Shown: positions 8,035-16,924 of the stretch, piece by piece
How the letters are laid out: every line of letters begins with the position of its first letter
Numbering within the stretch: the first letter of the stretch is position 1
NCBI GenBank assembly: GCA_023386155.1
Contig: JAEWKH010000059.1
Location: 1-34,294 of the forward strand
Source of the DNA: Pseudomonadota bacterium
GTDB taxonomy: Bacteria > Pseudomonadota > Alphaproteobacteria > Rhizobiales > Beijerinckiaceae
Direction of reading: 5' to 3'
DNA: 34,294 nucleotides
Made by a program: the position numbers and the translations under genes
Notes under the pieces: generated by a model
Seen by the model: the letters and a program-made list of their open reading frames with translations, nothing else
Told to the model about the DNA's origin: nothing
Database searches by the model: none

Positions 8035-8530
8035 TTTGCGTCGCCACTTTGGGTTTGTCTTCTCGTTTTGCGGGACGTCCTCGAGGGATGACGCCGTCTG
8101 CACGCGCTTTCAGGTAGATGTAGAGATCATCGATGTAACACATGACGTTTACGTTGTCGGCGAATGCCGGCATGACCTGGTTTTCTGCAACGCCAACCTT
8201 CTGGCGCCCGTTGACCACCACGTTCATGAACTCCTCGTAGGTGAGAGTCTTCAGCGAATGCGCCAGCGCCGGCGCATAGGAACTTCCGTCGCCGTTCGGG
8301 CCATGGCAGGTGTGGCAGTCTGCATGGTATCGGCGGTAACCGCTGTAGGTGTACCAGTCCACCGTTCCGTCCGATCCGACGTGATAGGTCGGCGTCCCCG
8401 CGGCTGTCATGTATTTCCCGTCTTCTCCCTTGGTGCCCTCTTCGGCAGATTGAAGGGGCTCAGGGACAAGCCCGACAACTGCCATTGCTGCGAGAGCCGC
8501 AGCTATGCCCCATCCGTACCTTATAGCCAT
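8006..8530 (-). CDS. xoxG: XoxG-like c-type cytochrome, electron acceptor of XoxF
   Basis: 174 residues with a signal peptide (about residues 9-29, ending QSA). One heme site CHTCH (72-76) and a probable axial Met in QVMPAF (Met120) make it a class I periplasmic cytochrome c. It also has extra cysteines at about 131 (VMCYIDDLYIYLKAR) and 169 (EDSCLG), matching the methanol-metabolism-related four-cysteine cytochromes. It accepts electrons from reduced PQQ in XoxF and passes them to the respiratory chain. ATG at 8530 has GGAGAG upstream and is chosen over a start 14 codons earlier that lacks a leader. It lies about 200 bases downstream of xoxF and overlaps xoxJ. Confidence 0.93.
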   Translation of the reverse strand: MAIRYGWGIAAALAAMAVVGLVPEPLQSAEEGTKGEDGKYMTAAGTPTYHVGSDGTVDWYTYSGYRRYHADCHTCHGPNGDGSSYAPALAHSLKTLTYEEFMNVVVNGRQKVGVAENQVMPAFADNVNVMCYIDDLYIYLKARADGVIPRGRPAKREDKPKVATQNEDSCLGRS

Positions 8531-8729
8531 CCCGTGTCTCTCCGGCTTGAACCTGTCGAATTCCTTAAGCACCTGGCCAGAAGGGGACCTGCACTTTCGG
8601 GATCATCCGATGCTTCTTCTTGAGATGAGAGCATCTCGTGAAGACCCGGAGGTCCGCACGAGATGCAAGCGGCAGAGGGATGAGAGCACTCGGCATCGGA
8701 ACCGGGCGCCCCTCGACCAAGCCTCAGGT

Positions 8730-10604
8730 TCATTGCGTCGGCAGGGCGAATACGGTCAGGGTGCCGCCAAGCGTGGTATAGTTGGCGAGCGCCGCATAAC
8801 CGCCGACCGCACCGAGGCCAGCCGTCTCAATAGCCCGGGTGCCGGTCTCCTGGCGTCCAGGATTGACGGCTGTCTGCCAGGCCCCGGCCCCCTCCTCGCC
8901 GAGCAGGCCCGCCGCAAGGCCGATACCGGCCCAGCCGCCCACGCCGGACAGCACCGCGATGTACTGTCTTCCCTTATGCTCATAGGTCGTTACGTTGCCG
9001 ATGATGCCGGACGGTGTCTTGAATTTGTAGAGTTCCTTGCCCGTCTGGGCATCGACAGCTTTCAGATAGCCTTCGAGCGTTCCATAGAACACGACATCAC
9101 CTGCCGTCGCCAAGGCGCCGGACCAGACCGAGAACGGCTCCTTGTTCGTCCACACGATCTTACCCGTCCTGGCATCCCACGCGATGAAGTTGCCCATGTT
9201 GGTTTCGCCCTGAGGCGGGAACATGGAGAGGATCGCCCCGACGTAGGGCTGACCGGCCGTGTAGCTGACACGGAACGGCTCGTAATCCATGCAAACGTGG
9301 TTGGTCGGAACATAGAAGAGTCCCGTCCGCGGCGAGAACGCTGCGGGCTGCTGGTCCTTCGTGCCGAGCGCGGCAGGGCAGACATGCTTCGTGTTGACGT
9401 CCTCTCCCTGCTGCTCGGTCGAGAACTGGGACACGACCATCGGGCGTCCATAGGTCGGACTGTTCTTATCCATGTCGACCTTGGAGACCCAGTTGACGGC
9501 CGGATCGTACTTCTCCGCGACAAGCAATTCACCATTGGTACGGTCCAGGGTATAAGCAAGCCCGTTGCGGTCGAAGTGAACCAGGAGCTTACGCGGGCGG
9601 CCGCCGATTTCCTGATCGACCAGGATCATCTCGTTCACGCCGTCATAGTCCCACTCGTCATGCGGGGTCATCTGGTAGAACCAACGGGCCATTCCGGTAT
9701 CCGCGTCGCGGGCCATGATGGTCATGGACCACCTGTTGTCGCCGGGACGCTGCTTCGGATTCCAGGTCGAGGGGTTGGCCGTGCCATAGTACACGAGGTT
9801 CAGCTCGGGATCGTAGGAGTACCATCCCCACGTCGTCGACCCGCCGATCTTCCACTGCTCTCCCTGCCAGCTCTTGAGGCTTGAATCCTTGCCGATCGGC
9901 TTGCCGAGATGAGTCGTCTTTTCCGGGTCGACCAACATTTCGTCGTCGGGTCCGGTCGAGTAGGCACGCCAGACCTGCTTGCCCGTCTTCATGTCATAGG
10001 CCGTCACGTGTCCGCGCACGCCGAATTCACCACCCGAGATGCCGACGAGCACCTTATCCTTCACGGGCATGACGGTCGCCGTATTGGTCTCGCCCTTTTT
10101 CGGGTCGCCATTGACGACGGACCAGACCACCTCGCCCGACTTCGCATCCAGCGCGACGAGCGTCGTGTCGGCCTGGTGCAGGAAGATCTTTCCATCCGCA
10201 TAGGCAACGCCACGGTAAACCGTGTCGCAGCACATGACCGGAATGACGTTCGGATCCTGCTTGGGTTCGTACCTCCATAGGATCTTGCCATCGCTGTTCA
10301 GGTCGAGAGCATAGACGATGTTGGGGAATGGAGTGTGGACATACATCACATCCCCGATCACGAGAGGTCCACCTTCGTGGCCCCGGAGAACACCTGTCGA
10401 GAACTGCCAGACAGGCTGCAGCTTGCCGGCATTCTCCTTTGTGATCTGATTGAGCTTGGAGAAACGGGTGTTCGCATAATCACCCGTTTGTATGACCCAT
10501 TGCTTCGGATCCTGGGTCAGCTTCATCAGCTCTTCGTTTGCTGCAGCTGGCCAAAACGCAGAGGCCGTGCCGAGCAGCACGGTCGCAAGAACGACTCTTC
10601 GCAT
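8730..10604 (-). CDS. xoxF: XoxF-type lanthanide-dependent methanol dehydrogenase (PQQ)
   Basis: 624 residues, the usual XoxF length. A signal peptide (to about AAANEE) is followed by an eight-bladed propeller rich in tryptophan docking motifs. Active-site features include vicinal cysteines 125-126 (VMCCDTVYRG), Glu193 in GGEFGVRG, Asn277 in YYGTANPSTW, and the catalytic Asp319 followed by Asp321 in EWDYDGVNE. The second Asp is the hallmark of lanthanide-using enzymes; calcium-type MxaF has Ala there. It oxidises methanol to formaldehyde (possibly to formate) in the periplasm. ATG at 10604 has GGGAGG just upstream and starts a clean signal peptide; the frame upstream to 10652 is not signal-like. 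No mxaF or mxaI is present. xoxG and xoxJ follow downstream. Confidence 0.97.
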   Translation of the reverse strand: MRRVVLATVLLGTASAFWPAAANEELMKLTQDPKQWVIQTGDYANTRFSKLNQITKENAGKLQPVWQFSTGVLRGHEGGPLVIGDVMYVHTPFPNIVYALDLNSDGKILWRYEPKQDPNVIPVMCCDTVYRGVAYADGKIFLHQADTTLVALDAKSGEVVWSVVNGDPKKGETNTATVMPVKDKVLVGISGGEFGVRGHVTAYDMKTGKQVWRAYSTGPDDEMLVDPEKTTHLGKPIGKDSSLKSWQGEQWKIGGSTTWGWYSYDPELNLVYYGTANPSTWNPKQRPGDNRWSMTIMARDADTGMARWFYQMTPHDEWDYDGVNEMILVDQEIGGRPRKLLVHFDRNGLAYTLDRTNGELLVAEKYDPAVNWVSKVDMDKNSPTYGRPMVVSQFSTEQQGEDVNTKHVCPAALGTKDQQPAAFSPRTGLFYVPTNHVCMDYEPFRVSYTAGQPYVGAILSMFPPQGETNMGNFIAWDARTGKIVWTNKEPFSVWSGALATAGDVVFYGTLEGYLKAVDAQTGKELYKFKTPSGIIGNVTTYEHKGRQYIAVLSGVGGWAGIGLAAGLLGEEGAGAWQTAVNPGRQETGTRAIETAGLGAVGGYAALANYTTLGGTLTVFALPTQ

Positions 10605-10916
10605 TTGTTTCCTCCCAATGGACGCATTCTGCCAAGATGCGGCCAGCAACATGCCGGCCGCTCACGCGACGTACTCATGGGATCATTCGGCTTCGGTAGC
10701 GTTTGGGGGCCGGATGCGGCGTCGTGCCAAGAGAGCCACGGGCTCCGCTTGGCTGGCGTCGGACGGCGGAGCGAACGCCAGCCCGGTTCAACCGAAGATT
10801 AGCCTAATGTAGAATAATTCGCCTTACTAAGCAATTTGTTTGCTTTCGGCCACATGGGCGCCCTGTACTCACGTTGCGCGCGGCTCCCGTCGGCGAATTC
10901 TTCTCATCGTCCTCCA
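10605..10916. other. leader and upstream region of xoxF
   Basis: About 310 bases between xoxF and the end of the preceding exported-protein gene. No convincing gene was seen. The part from about 10800 to 10845 is AT-rich against a GC-rich background and holds the candidate promoter listed separately. This would imply a 5' leader near 195 bases for xoxF, long enough for post-transcriptional control, but I recognise no riboswitch in it. Confidence 0.55.
10806..10834 (-). promoter_or_regulatory. candidate promoter of xoxF
   Basis: Read on the minus strand, TTGCTT (10834-10829) and TACATT (10811-10806) are separated by exactly 17 bases. They lie in the only AT-rich patch upstream of xoxF. The spacer contains the small palindrome GAATTATTC. 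The match to the consensus is partial. Confidence 0.35.
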
Positions 10917-11444
10917 TCACCTCATTGCGGAAAGCCGGTCGGCCTCCTCTATCGCACTCATGCAATCGGCCTCCTTGCCCTCGCGATCGAAGGCGCGAGC
11001 CCGATCGAGAGCCGCCATTGCCTGGCGCATCGTGTCCGGACCTGAAGCCTTCTCACCCTGCGCGATCTGCGCACTTGTGGGCTGGCCCTGCGTCTGCGCG
11101 CGGGCATCCGACGGGGACGTCGCCCGACCCTGAGCGGCCGTATTCATCGCGGGCGTCGCCTGGGTTTCCGCAGCCTCCCCCGCCTTTGGCACCTGGCGGG
11201 GCGAAGCGGTGGGACCGGAAGCGGCCGTCGCGCTCCCCTGCCCCTGGATCGTACCGGTCGAGCTGACGGCTCCCCCTTGCGCGGTCTGGGAGCCGCCGGA
11301 ACCGGTTGGTCCGGAACCTGCGTCACGGCTGGCCAGTTGCTTCGAAACCGCGTCGATCCGGCCGGTGCAAGGCCCCGCTGCGGCGGCTCCAGCACTCGCT
11401 GCCAAGGCTATGACGCTGACAAGCAAGAAAGTGTTCGCCCTCAT
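10917..11444 (-). CDS. exported low-complexity protein of unknown function
   Basis: 175 residues. ATG at 11444 has GGAGGA at ideal spacing, and the protein starts with a clear signal peptide (FLLVSVIALAASAGAAAAG). The mature N-terminus GPCTGRIDAVSKQLAS and the C-terminal helix AMAALDRARAFDREGKEADC look ordered and each carries one Cys, which could form a disulfide. The middle (about residues 45-125) is rich in Gly, Ser, Thr, Ala and Gln and is probably disordered. It is directly upstream of xoxF on the same strand and downstream of the beta-propeller gene. I recall similar proteins near xoxF in Rhizobiales, but no function is known to me. Confidence 0.75.
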   Translation of the reverse strand: MRANTFLLVSVIALAASAGAAAAGPCTGRIDAVSKQLASRDAGSGPTGSGGSQTAQGGAVSSTGTIQGQGSATAASGPTASPRQVPKAGEAAETQATPAMNTAAQGRATSPSDARAQTQGQPTSAQIAQGEKASGPDTMRQAMAALDRARAFDREGKEADCMSAIEEADRLSAMR

Positions 11445-11604
11445 ATGCGCTCCTCCTTCCAAGGAATTGCACTGAGAGACAATCGACCTCTCAAACTGAC
11501 GGTTCCATCAACGCTTCGCGCACGCCGTCTTTTTAGCCCGCGCAGACAACGTTATCTCGATATCGGCCATTGGCCGTGACAGCTGAAGCCGCTCTGCGGC
11601 CCTC

Positions 11605-12594
11605 TTACTTCGGCCCGACGACGACACCCCAGGGATACCCTCCGACCTTGACGCTTTTCAGCACCTTCTCGGCATCGACGTCGATGATCGAAACGTCGTT
11701 GGAGACGCCGTTGGTCGAGATCAGGAGCCTCTCGTCGGGCGTCATGGCAAGCTGCCAGACACGCTGGCCGACGAGCAGATATTTCTCGACCTCGAATGTT
11801 TCGGCGTTCACGACCGCCACCCGGTTCGCGGGCCCCAGGGCCACGAAGGCTCTCTTTCCATCCTTGGTCAGCCGCACCCCGACCGGCTGGATCGCCTCCT
11901 TCGTGATCCCCGGAATGGAAAACTCGATCTTCTTGATGACCCGGCGACTGGCGGGATCGATCACGCTGACCGTTCCTCCGACCTCGGAGGAGACCCACAG
12001 CGTCTTCCCGTCGGTCGAGAACTCGGCGATACGCGGTCGCGCATCGACCAGCACGTTCCCGATGACCTGATGGCTCGCCGTATCGATGAAATGGGCCATG
12101 TTGGTGGTCTCGGAGGTGTTGACGAGAACCGCCCCGTCCGGACTGATGCCCATTCCCTCCGGTTCGACCCCGACCGGCACTTCGGCCAGCACCCGGTTCG
12201 TCTCCACATCGACCACCGTGACCATGTTGTCGTCCTCATTGGCGATGTAGAGCGGGTTCCCCTTCGGATGCAGGACGAAGAGTTCCGGATCGGGGCCGGA
12301 CCGAAGGTTGCGCACCACCTTGCCGGTTGCCGTGTCCACCACGTCCACCCGGTTGTCGTCGCTCGCGCAGACATAGAGCCACTTGCCGTCGAGACTCAGG
12401 GTAATTCCCCGCGGGCGGCGGCCGACCTTCCAAGTGGAGACCACGGCAAGCTTGTCCGAATCGATGACCGAGATGGTGTTGTCCTTTTCGTTCGAGACAT
12501 AGATCGTATAGGCCCCTGCTTCGGCGGCGGCACCCAGCCAGGCAGCTCCGATGACGGTCAGCACTGTCCTTCGGTCGACGAAACTCCACGACAT
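11605..12594 (-). CDS. YVTN-type beta-propeller protein associated with PQQ-dependent catabolism
   Basis: 329 residues with an N-terminal leader (RRTVLTVIGAAWLGAAAEAGA, with a twin Arg) and about seven YVTN-like repeats, such as IYVSNEKDNTISVIDS, LYVCASDDNRVDVVDT, LYIANEDDNMVTVVDV and LWVSSEVGGTVSVIDP. This is the pattern of the PQQ-dependent catabolism-associated propeller family found in Ped and lut-type clusters. ATG at 12594 has GGGAGGA upstream. The protein should be periplasmic; the Asp/Asn-rich loops might bind metal, which is inference. It follows the type I binding protein gene by 18 bases and likely shares its transcript. Homologues travel with the ABC-2 pair encoded at 4947-6550, although here they are split by the xoxF genes. 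Confidence 0.9.
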   Translation of the reverse strand: MSWSFVDRRTVLTVIGAAWLGAAAEAGAYTIYVSNEKDNTISVIDSDKLAVVSTWKVGRRPRGITLSLDGKWLYVCASDDNRVDVVDTATGKVVRNLRSGPDPELFVLHPKGNPLYIANEDDNMVTVVDVETNRVLAEVPVGVEPEGMGISPDGAVLVNTSETTNMAHFIDTASHQVIGNVLVDARPRIAEFSTDGKTLWVSSEVGGTVSVIDPASRRVIKKIEFSIPGITKEAIQPVGVRLTKDGKRAFVALGPANRVAVVNAETFEVEKYLLVGQRVWQLAMTPDERLLISTNGVSNDVSIIDVDAEKVLKSVKVGGYPWGVVVGPK

Positions 12595-12612
12595 CGCGAT
12601 CCTCCCAGGCTC

Positions 12613-13842
12613 TCATTGGAGCTTGCACTCGGTCTCGGGCTGATCGAAGCCGAGCGTATCGAGCGGCGTGCGCTGGTGCAGGAATCCCTGCTCCGGAGCA
12701 ACCGAAACGAGAAAGCGGGGCTGCACGAGGAGCAGCGGCTGACGGAGTTGCTGATCCCATGGCCGGAAGCTCAGCGAGACCCCTTTGTAAGCCGGGAGGC
12801 CAAACTCGGCTCCCCGGATGAACTGCCTCACTGCGCCGGGATCCGTCCCCTTGGTCTGGGTGACGGCCTCGCCGATGGCCCGCACGGCCATCCAGACCTG
12901 GTAATCGAGAGGACGCATCAGACGATCGGCCGTACGTCGGAAGCGGGTCTGGGCCTGCGCCGCGCCCCATACCTCGAAGGTCGGATGCCAGGTCGTGGCG
13001 ACCAGACCCTGCGTACCGACGACGAGCCGCGGATCCCAGGTCCGGTAAGCAAGGTAATCGCCGAAATCCCCGGCCTCGTCGGCCACAACGGCGATGTCGT
13101 AATCGAGGTTCTGCGTGAAGGTGAGCGCTCCTGCGGTGGTCGGGCTGTCGGCCTTGGCGCGCGCCAATGGACCGAATTCCCACGGCTTCTCGGCAGCGAT
13201 CACGAGTCCGAACTTGCGCGATGCTCGCTTCATGGCCTCGGCATAGAGCCGATCCCCCGGCTGCGGGCCGACGACCAGGAAGAGCCGTCGCCACCGCTTC
13301 AGGGCCAGGAATTGTGCGAGCGCATCGGTCAGCATGGCCCGGCTCGGCGCCACGTGAAAGACATTGGAGCGGCAATCGGCACCCCGCAGCCGGTCATCGG
13401 GCGCACGGACATTGAACAACACCACGTTCTCGCCCTTGAGCGCGTCGGCAACCGCCAGCACTTCGTCGGCATCGAGATTGACGACCAGGAAACCGACACC
13501 GGTTGCTGCGAGGGCGCGGGCTGCCGCGACCGCGTCCTGCCCCTCTTCCAGCGCCTCCTCCTGGAGGATGTAGCGGTGACCGGTAAACTGTCCCGTCGTG
13601 TTGTTGTCGCGCACGGCTAATTGCCCGCCGGCAATTCCCTCGTTCTCGGGCACGGGATCGAACTCGTACAGCGGCGGAGCCGGCAACTGGCGGGTGATGA
13701 GCGCGATATGAATCTCGACGGGATCCCGCGCCTGCGCCCATGCAGGAAGGACGGACAAGGCAAGAGAAGCGCAAAGGCTTAAGATCATCAGGCTCATGGC
13801 CTGGCAAAGCTGCAGCTGTTGCCTTGAGCGAAGCGGTCCCAT
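12613..13842 (-). CDS. periplasmic binding protein (type I fold) of a PQQ alcohol dehydrogenase-linked ABC system
   Basis: 409 residues. The best signal peptide is MSLMILSLCASLALSVLPA with cleavage near AWAQA, so translation could start at ATG 13797; the longer ATG 13842 is kept because neither has a strong ribosome binding site. The body shows the type I periplasmic binding fold: IHIALITRQLP, GGQLAVRDNN, a central GVGFLVVNLDADEVLAVAD and a second domain with FLVVGPQPGDRLYAEAMKRA. It matches the substrate-binding family annotated with PQQ-dependent alcohol dehydrogenase systems (LutA-like in Methylobacterium, as far as I recall). It probably works with the ABC-2 ATPase and permease encoded 6 kb away on the opposite strand. 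It is first in the operon with the propeller gene. Confidence 0.87.
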   Translation of the reverse strand: MGPLRSRQQLQLCQAMSLMILSLCASLALSVLPAWAQARDPVEIHIALITRQLPAPPLYEFDPVPENEGIAGGQLAVRDNNTTGQFTGHRYILQEEALEEGQDAVAAARALAATGVGFLVVNLDADEVLAVADALKGENVVLFNVRAPDDRLRGADCRSNVFHVAPSRAMLTDALAQFLALKRWRRLFLVVGPQPGDRLYAEAMKRASRKFGLVIAAEKPWEFGPLARAKADSPTTAGALTFTQNLDYDIAVVADEAGDFGDYLAYRTWDPRLVVGTQGLVATTWHPTFEVWGAAQAQTRFRRTADRLMRPLDYQVWMAVRAIGEAVTQTKGTDPGAVRQFIRGAEFGLPAYKGVSLSFRPWDQQLRQPLLLVQPRFLVSVAPEQGFLHQRTPLDTLGFDQPETECKLQ

Positions 13843-14123
13843 GGGAAGGCGCCCTGTTCACGCGAGGCCGAAGCGCATGGCCGAGAAACGCAGACTCTGC
13901 TGCACTGTCACTTCGGCTGGTGAGATCGATTATTGCACGATAGCTCCGCTAGACAAGGCTGCCATATCTTCCCATTCCTGCCGGCCGTTCACTTTTCAGG
14001 CATGCTCCTTCCGTCATGGAGTCGATCCGCGCCGCCTGGAGACGCGTGGATCGGGCCGGACGGCAGCGTGCGGCCCTCGCGGTCCTGATCGATCTCCTCC
14101 GTTGTACGATCGCCTTGTTGTTC

Positions 14124-14876
14124 TTATTCAGCCGGAGCGGCAGGCGTGACGCCGGTGACCTGTGCGGAGGGCTCCTCGCTGAGCCAGCGATAGAGCACGC
14201 CGCCAAGCGCGCCGCCGATCAGCGGCGCGACCCAGAACATCCAGAGCTGCGCCAAGGCCCAGCCGCCCACGAACAGGGCCGGGCCCGTGCTGCGGGCCGG
14301 GTTGACGGACGTGTTGGTGATCGGAATGCCGACGAGATGGATCAGCGTCAGGGCGAGACCGATGGCGATGGGGGCGAAGCCGACGGGAGCCTTGCCGTGG
14401 GTGGCGCCCATGATGATGAACAGGAACATCATGGTCAGCACCACCTCGGCGATGAAGCCGGAGATCATGCTGTACTGGCCCGGCGAATGGGCACCGTAGC
14501 CGTTGGCTGCGAAGCCCTTTGCAAGGTCGAAGCCGGGGGCTCCGCTGGCGATGGCGTAAAGGACCGCCGCCGCGACGATGGCCCCGACAACCTGCGCCAC
14601 CACGTAGGGCAGGATATCCTGCTTCGGGAAGCGCCCGCCCGCCGCCAGTCCCACGGTCACCGCCGGGTTGAGGTGGCAGCCGGAAATATGGCCGATGGCG
14701 TAGGCCATGGTCAGCACCGACAGGCCGAACGCGAGCGACACGCCGAGAAGGCCGATGCCTACCTCAGGGAAAGCCGCGGCGATCACCGCGCTGCCACAAC
14801 CGGCGAAGGTGAGCCAGAAAGTGCCGATGCCTTCAGCGACGCAGCGGTGGATGTTCCGGCTGTTGTGCAGGTCCAT
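14124..14876 (-). CDS. aqpZ: aquaporin Z-like water channel
   Basis: 250 residues, six membrane segments and two half-helix NPA motifs: HISGCHLNPAVTVG (first NPA at about 70-72) and NTSVNPARSTGP. The His in ALTLIHLVG and the Arg after the second NPA are the water-selective filter residues of AqpZ; glycerol facilitators differ there. ATG at 14876 follows GGGAGGAGCT closely and is preferred to the frame start 22 codons upstream. It mediates osmotic water flux across the inner membrane and seems to be a single gene unrelated to the flanking clusters. The C-terminal tail (SAQVTGVTPAAPAE) is a short hydrophilic extension. Confidence 0.94.
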   Translation of the reverse strand: MDLHNSRNIHRCVAEGIGTFWLTFAGCGSAVIAAAFPEVGIGLLGVSLAFGLSVLTMAYAIGHISGCHLNPAVTVGLAAGGRFPKQDILPYVVAQVVGAIVAAAVLYAIASGAPGFDLAKGFAANGYGAHSPGQYSMISGFIAEVVLTMMFLFIIMGATHGKAPVGFAPIAIGLALTLIHLVGIPITNTSVNPARSTGPALFVGGWALAQLWMFWVAPLIGGALGGVLYRWLSEEPSAQVTGVTPAAPAE

Positions 14877-15130
14877 GAGCTCCTCCCTAGGGTTACGCAA
14901 CCACGCGGGCACGGGAGCGACGTCGACAAGACTGTCGATCAAAGGCGGCTCGTCGGAGCCCAGGTCGAACGCAGGAACTTTCGCTTATGCCGGCATGATA
15001 CTCTCTCCCGCCCCGGCAGGAAAGCCGCGACAGCCATTGCCGGAATCGGGCGCAAGGTCCATCGGATCAGGCGAATGCCCTACGCCTGCATGGCCCCGTT
15101 TCTGCAGCCGGGGCGGATGGCGATCCTGCG

Positions 15131-16924
15131 CTATTCCCGTTTCTGCGAAGGCAGGATCGATCCAACGAGACTGCGGGCCGTGTCGGCGATGACATTGCCC
15201 GAATCGGGATCGCCCTTGGCAAGCGCCCCCATGAAATTACGGGCCTGCTTGAGGGTGATATGCGGCGGGAGCGGCGGGACATTCGGATCCGTCACCATGT
15301 CGAGAACGAACGGCCGATCGGCGGCAAGCGCTCTGTCCCAGGCAGCCCCGACCTGATCCGGATCCTCCACCCGCAGGCCGTCGAGCCCGATCGACTTCGC
15401 GAACTCGGCATAGGGCACATCGGGGAGAGCCTGAGAAGGCTCCCACTTCGGGTCACCGGACTGGATCCGCTCCTCCCAGGTGACATAGGCGAGATCCCGG
15501 TTGTTCAGCACCATGACGATCAGCCTTGGATCGGCCCATAGGTTCCAGTACTTCGCGATGGTGACAAGCTCCGTCAGGCCGTTCATCTGCATGGCGCCGT
15601 CTCCGACCAGCGCGACGACCGGCCGGTCGGGATGGGCGAACTTCGCCGCAATCGCATAGGGCACCGCACATCCCATCGTCGCGAGGGTGCCCGAAACCGA
15701 GCCCATCATCCCGCGCCTGAATTCAAGGTTCCGCGCATACCAGACGGTCGTCGTGCCGCTGTCCGCCGTCACGATGCAGCGGTCCGGCAATCGCCGCGAC
15801 AGCTCGAAGGCCACCCGCTGCGGATTGATCGGATGGGCTGGCGTCATGGCCATGCCGCAGATCTGTTCACGGGAGGCGGAGACGCTCGTCTCGATCTTCT
15901 CGCGCCATGAGCGCTCCGGCTTTTCCCGGAGTAGCGGCAGGAGAGCCGCCAGGGTCGCGGCCGCGTCGCCGACGAGATTGACCTCCATGGGATAGCGCAG
16001 GCCCAACATGCCGGGATCGAGATCGATCTGCACGCCTCTGGCCTGCCCCTCCTTCGGCAGGAACTCCGTATACGGAAAACTGGAGCCGACCATGAGGAGC
16101 GTGTCGCATTCCCGCATCAGGTCCCAGCTGGCCTTCGTTCCCAAGAGCCCGATCGACCCTGTGCAGAATGCCAGATCGTCGGGGACGGCCGCCTTGCCCA
16201 GGAGCGCCTTCGCAATCCCGGCACCCAGTCGCTCCGCGACGGCGATGACCTCGTCCGTGGCGCCGAGCGCCCCTGCCCCGACCAGGATCGCCACCCGTTC
16301 GCCCGCATTCAGCACCTCCGCCGCACGGTCGAGAGCCGCTGCACCCGGAACGACAGGCGAAAGCTCGAGCCCCACGCCCGAATGCGTCATCCCATGCTCG
16401 CGGGACGGTTGGACCATGGCCTCCGCCTGCAGGTCGTTGGGCAGAATCACGCAGGTGACCCTCCGCTCGGCCTTGGCGATGCGATAGGCCCGGTCGAGCA
16501 GGTGCCGGACCTGCTCCGGCGTGAAAGCCGTCTCCACATAGGCGCCAGCCACATCCTTGAAGAGCGACTGCAAGTCGAGATCCTGCTGGTAATGGGACCC
16601 GATCGCGGTCCGGGCCTGCTGCCCGACGAGGGCCAGCACCGGCTGGTGATCGAGCCTGGCATCGTAGAGACCGTTGAGCAGATGGATCGCGCCGGGACCG
16701 GAGGTGGCGATGCAAACGCCGACCTCGCCGGTGAACTTCGCCTCGGCACAGGCCATCAGGCCCGCCATCTCCTCGTGCCGCACCTGCACGAAGTCGATGG
16801 CGTCTTCCATCCGTGCAAGAGCGCCGATCAAGCCGCCGATTCCATCTCCCGGATAGCCATAGACGCGGCGCACGCCCCAAGCGTGCAAGCGCTGCCAGAT
16901 GAAATCAGCCACAGTGTCCGCCAT
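15131..16924 (-). CDS. thiamine diphosphate-dependent enzyme, pyruvate oxidase (PoxB)-like
   Basis: 597 residues with the three-domain layout of the POX/AHAS superfamily. The N-terminal Pyr domain has YGYPGDGIGG and the catalytic Glu in RHEEMAG (about 50-54). The central domain has ILVGAGALG. The C-terminal PP domain carries the ThDP motif GDGAMQMNGLTEL with the following Asn. The family includes pyruvate:quinone oxidase, acetolactate synthase and related decarboxylases; the resemblance is closest to PoxB-type proteins often annotated only as thiamine pyrophosphate-requiring. The C-terminal membrane-binding helix of E. coli PoxB is not obvious, so the electron acceptor is uncertain. ATG at 16924 has GAGAGGAG upstream. 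It is a single gene, divergent from the cyclase gene. Confidence 0.88.
   Translation of the reverse strand: MADTVADFIWQRLHAWGVRRVYGYPGDGIGGLIGALARMEDAIDFVQVRHEEMAGLMACAEAKFTGEVGVCIATSGPGAIHLLNGLYDARLDHQPVLALVGQQARTAIGSHYQQDLDLQSLFKDVAGAYVETAFTPEQVRHLLDRAYRIAKAERRVTCVILPNDLQAEAMVQPSREHGMTHSGVGLELSPVVPGAAALDRAAEVLNAGERVAILVGAGALGATDEVIAVAERLGAGIAKALLGKAAVPDDLAFCTGSIGLLGTKASWDLMRECDTLLMVGSSFPYTEFLPKEGQARGVQIDLDPGMLGLRYPMEVNLVGDAAATLAALLPLLREKPERSWREKIETSVSASREQICGMAMTPAHPINPQRVAFELSRRLPDRCIVTADSGTTTVWYARNLEFRRGMMGSVSGTLATMGCAVPYAIAAKFAHPDRPVVALVGDGAMQMNGLTELVTIAKYWNLWADPRLIVMVLNNRDLAYVTWEERIQSGDPKWEPSQALPDVPYAEFAKSIGLDGLRVEDPDQVGAAWDRALAADRPFVLDMVTDPNVPPLPPHITLKQARNFMGALAKGDPDSGNVIADTARSLVGSILPSQKRE

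Noticed and set aside
10917..11444. Exported protein considered as lanmodulin
   Set aside because: No EF-hand loop with the required Asp spacing is present.
12070..13620. Plus-strand open frame of 516 residues
   Set aside because: Antisense to the propeller and binding-protein genes, with no recognisable motif; minus-strand products have signal peptides and family motifs.
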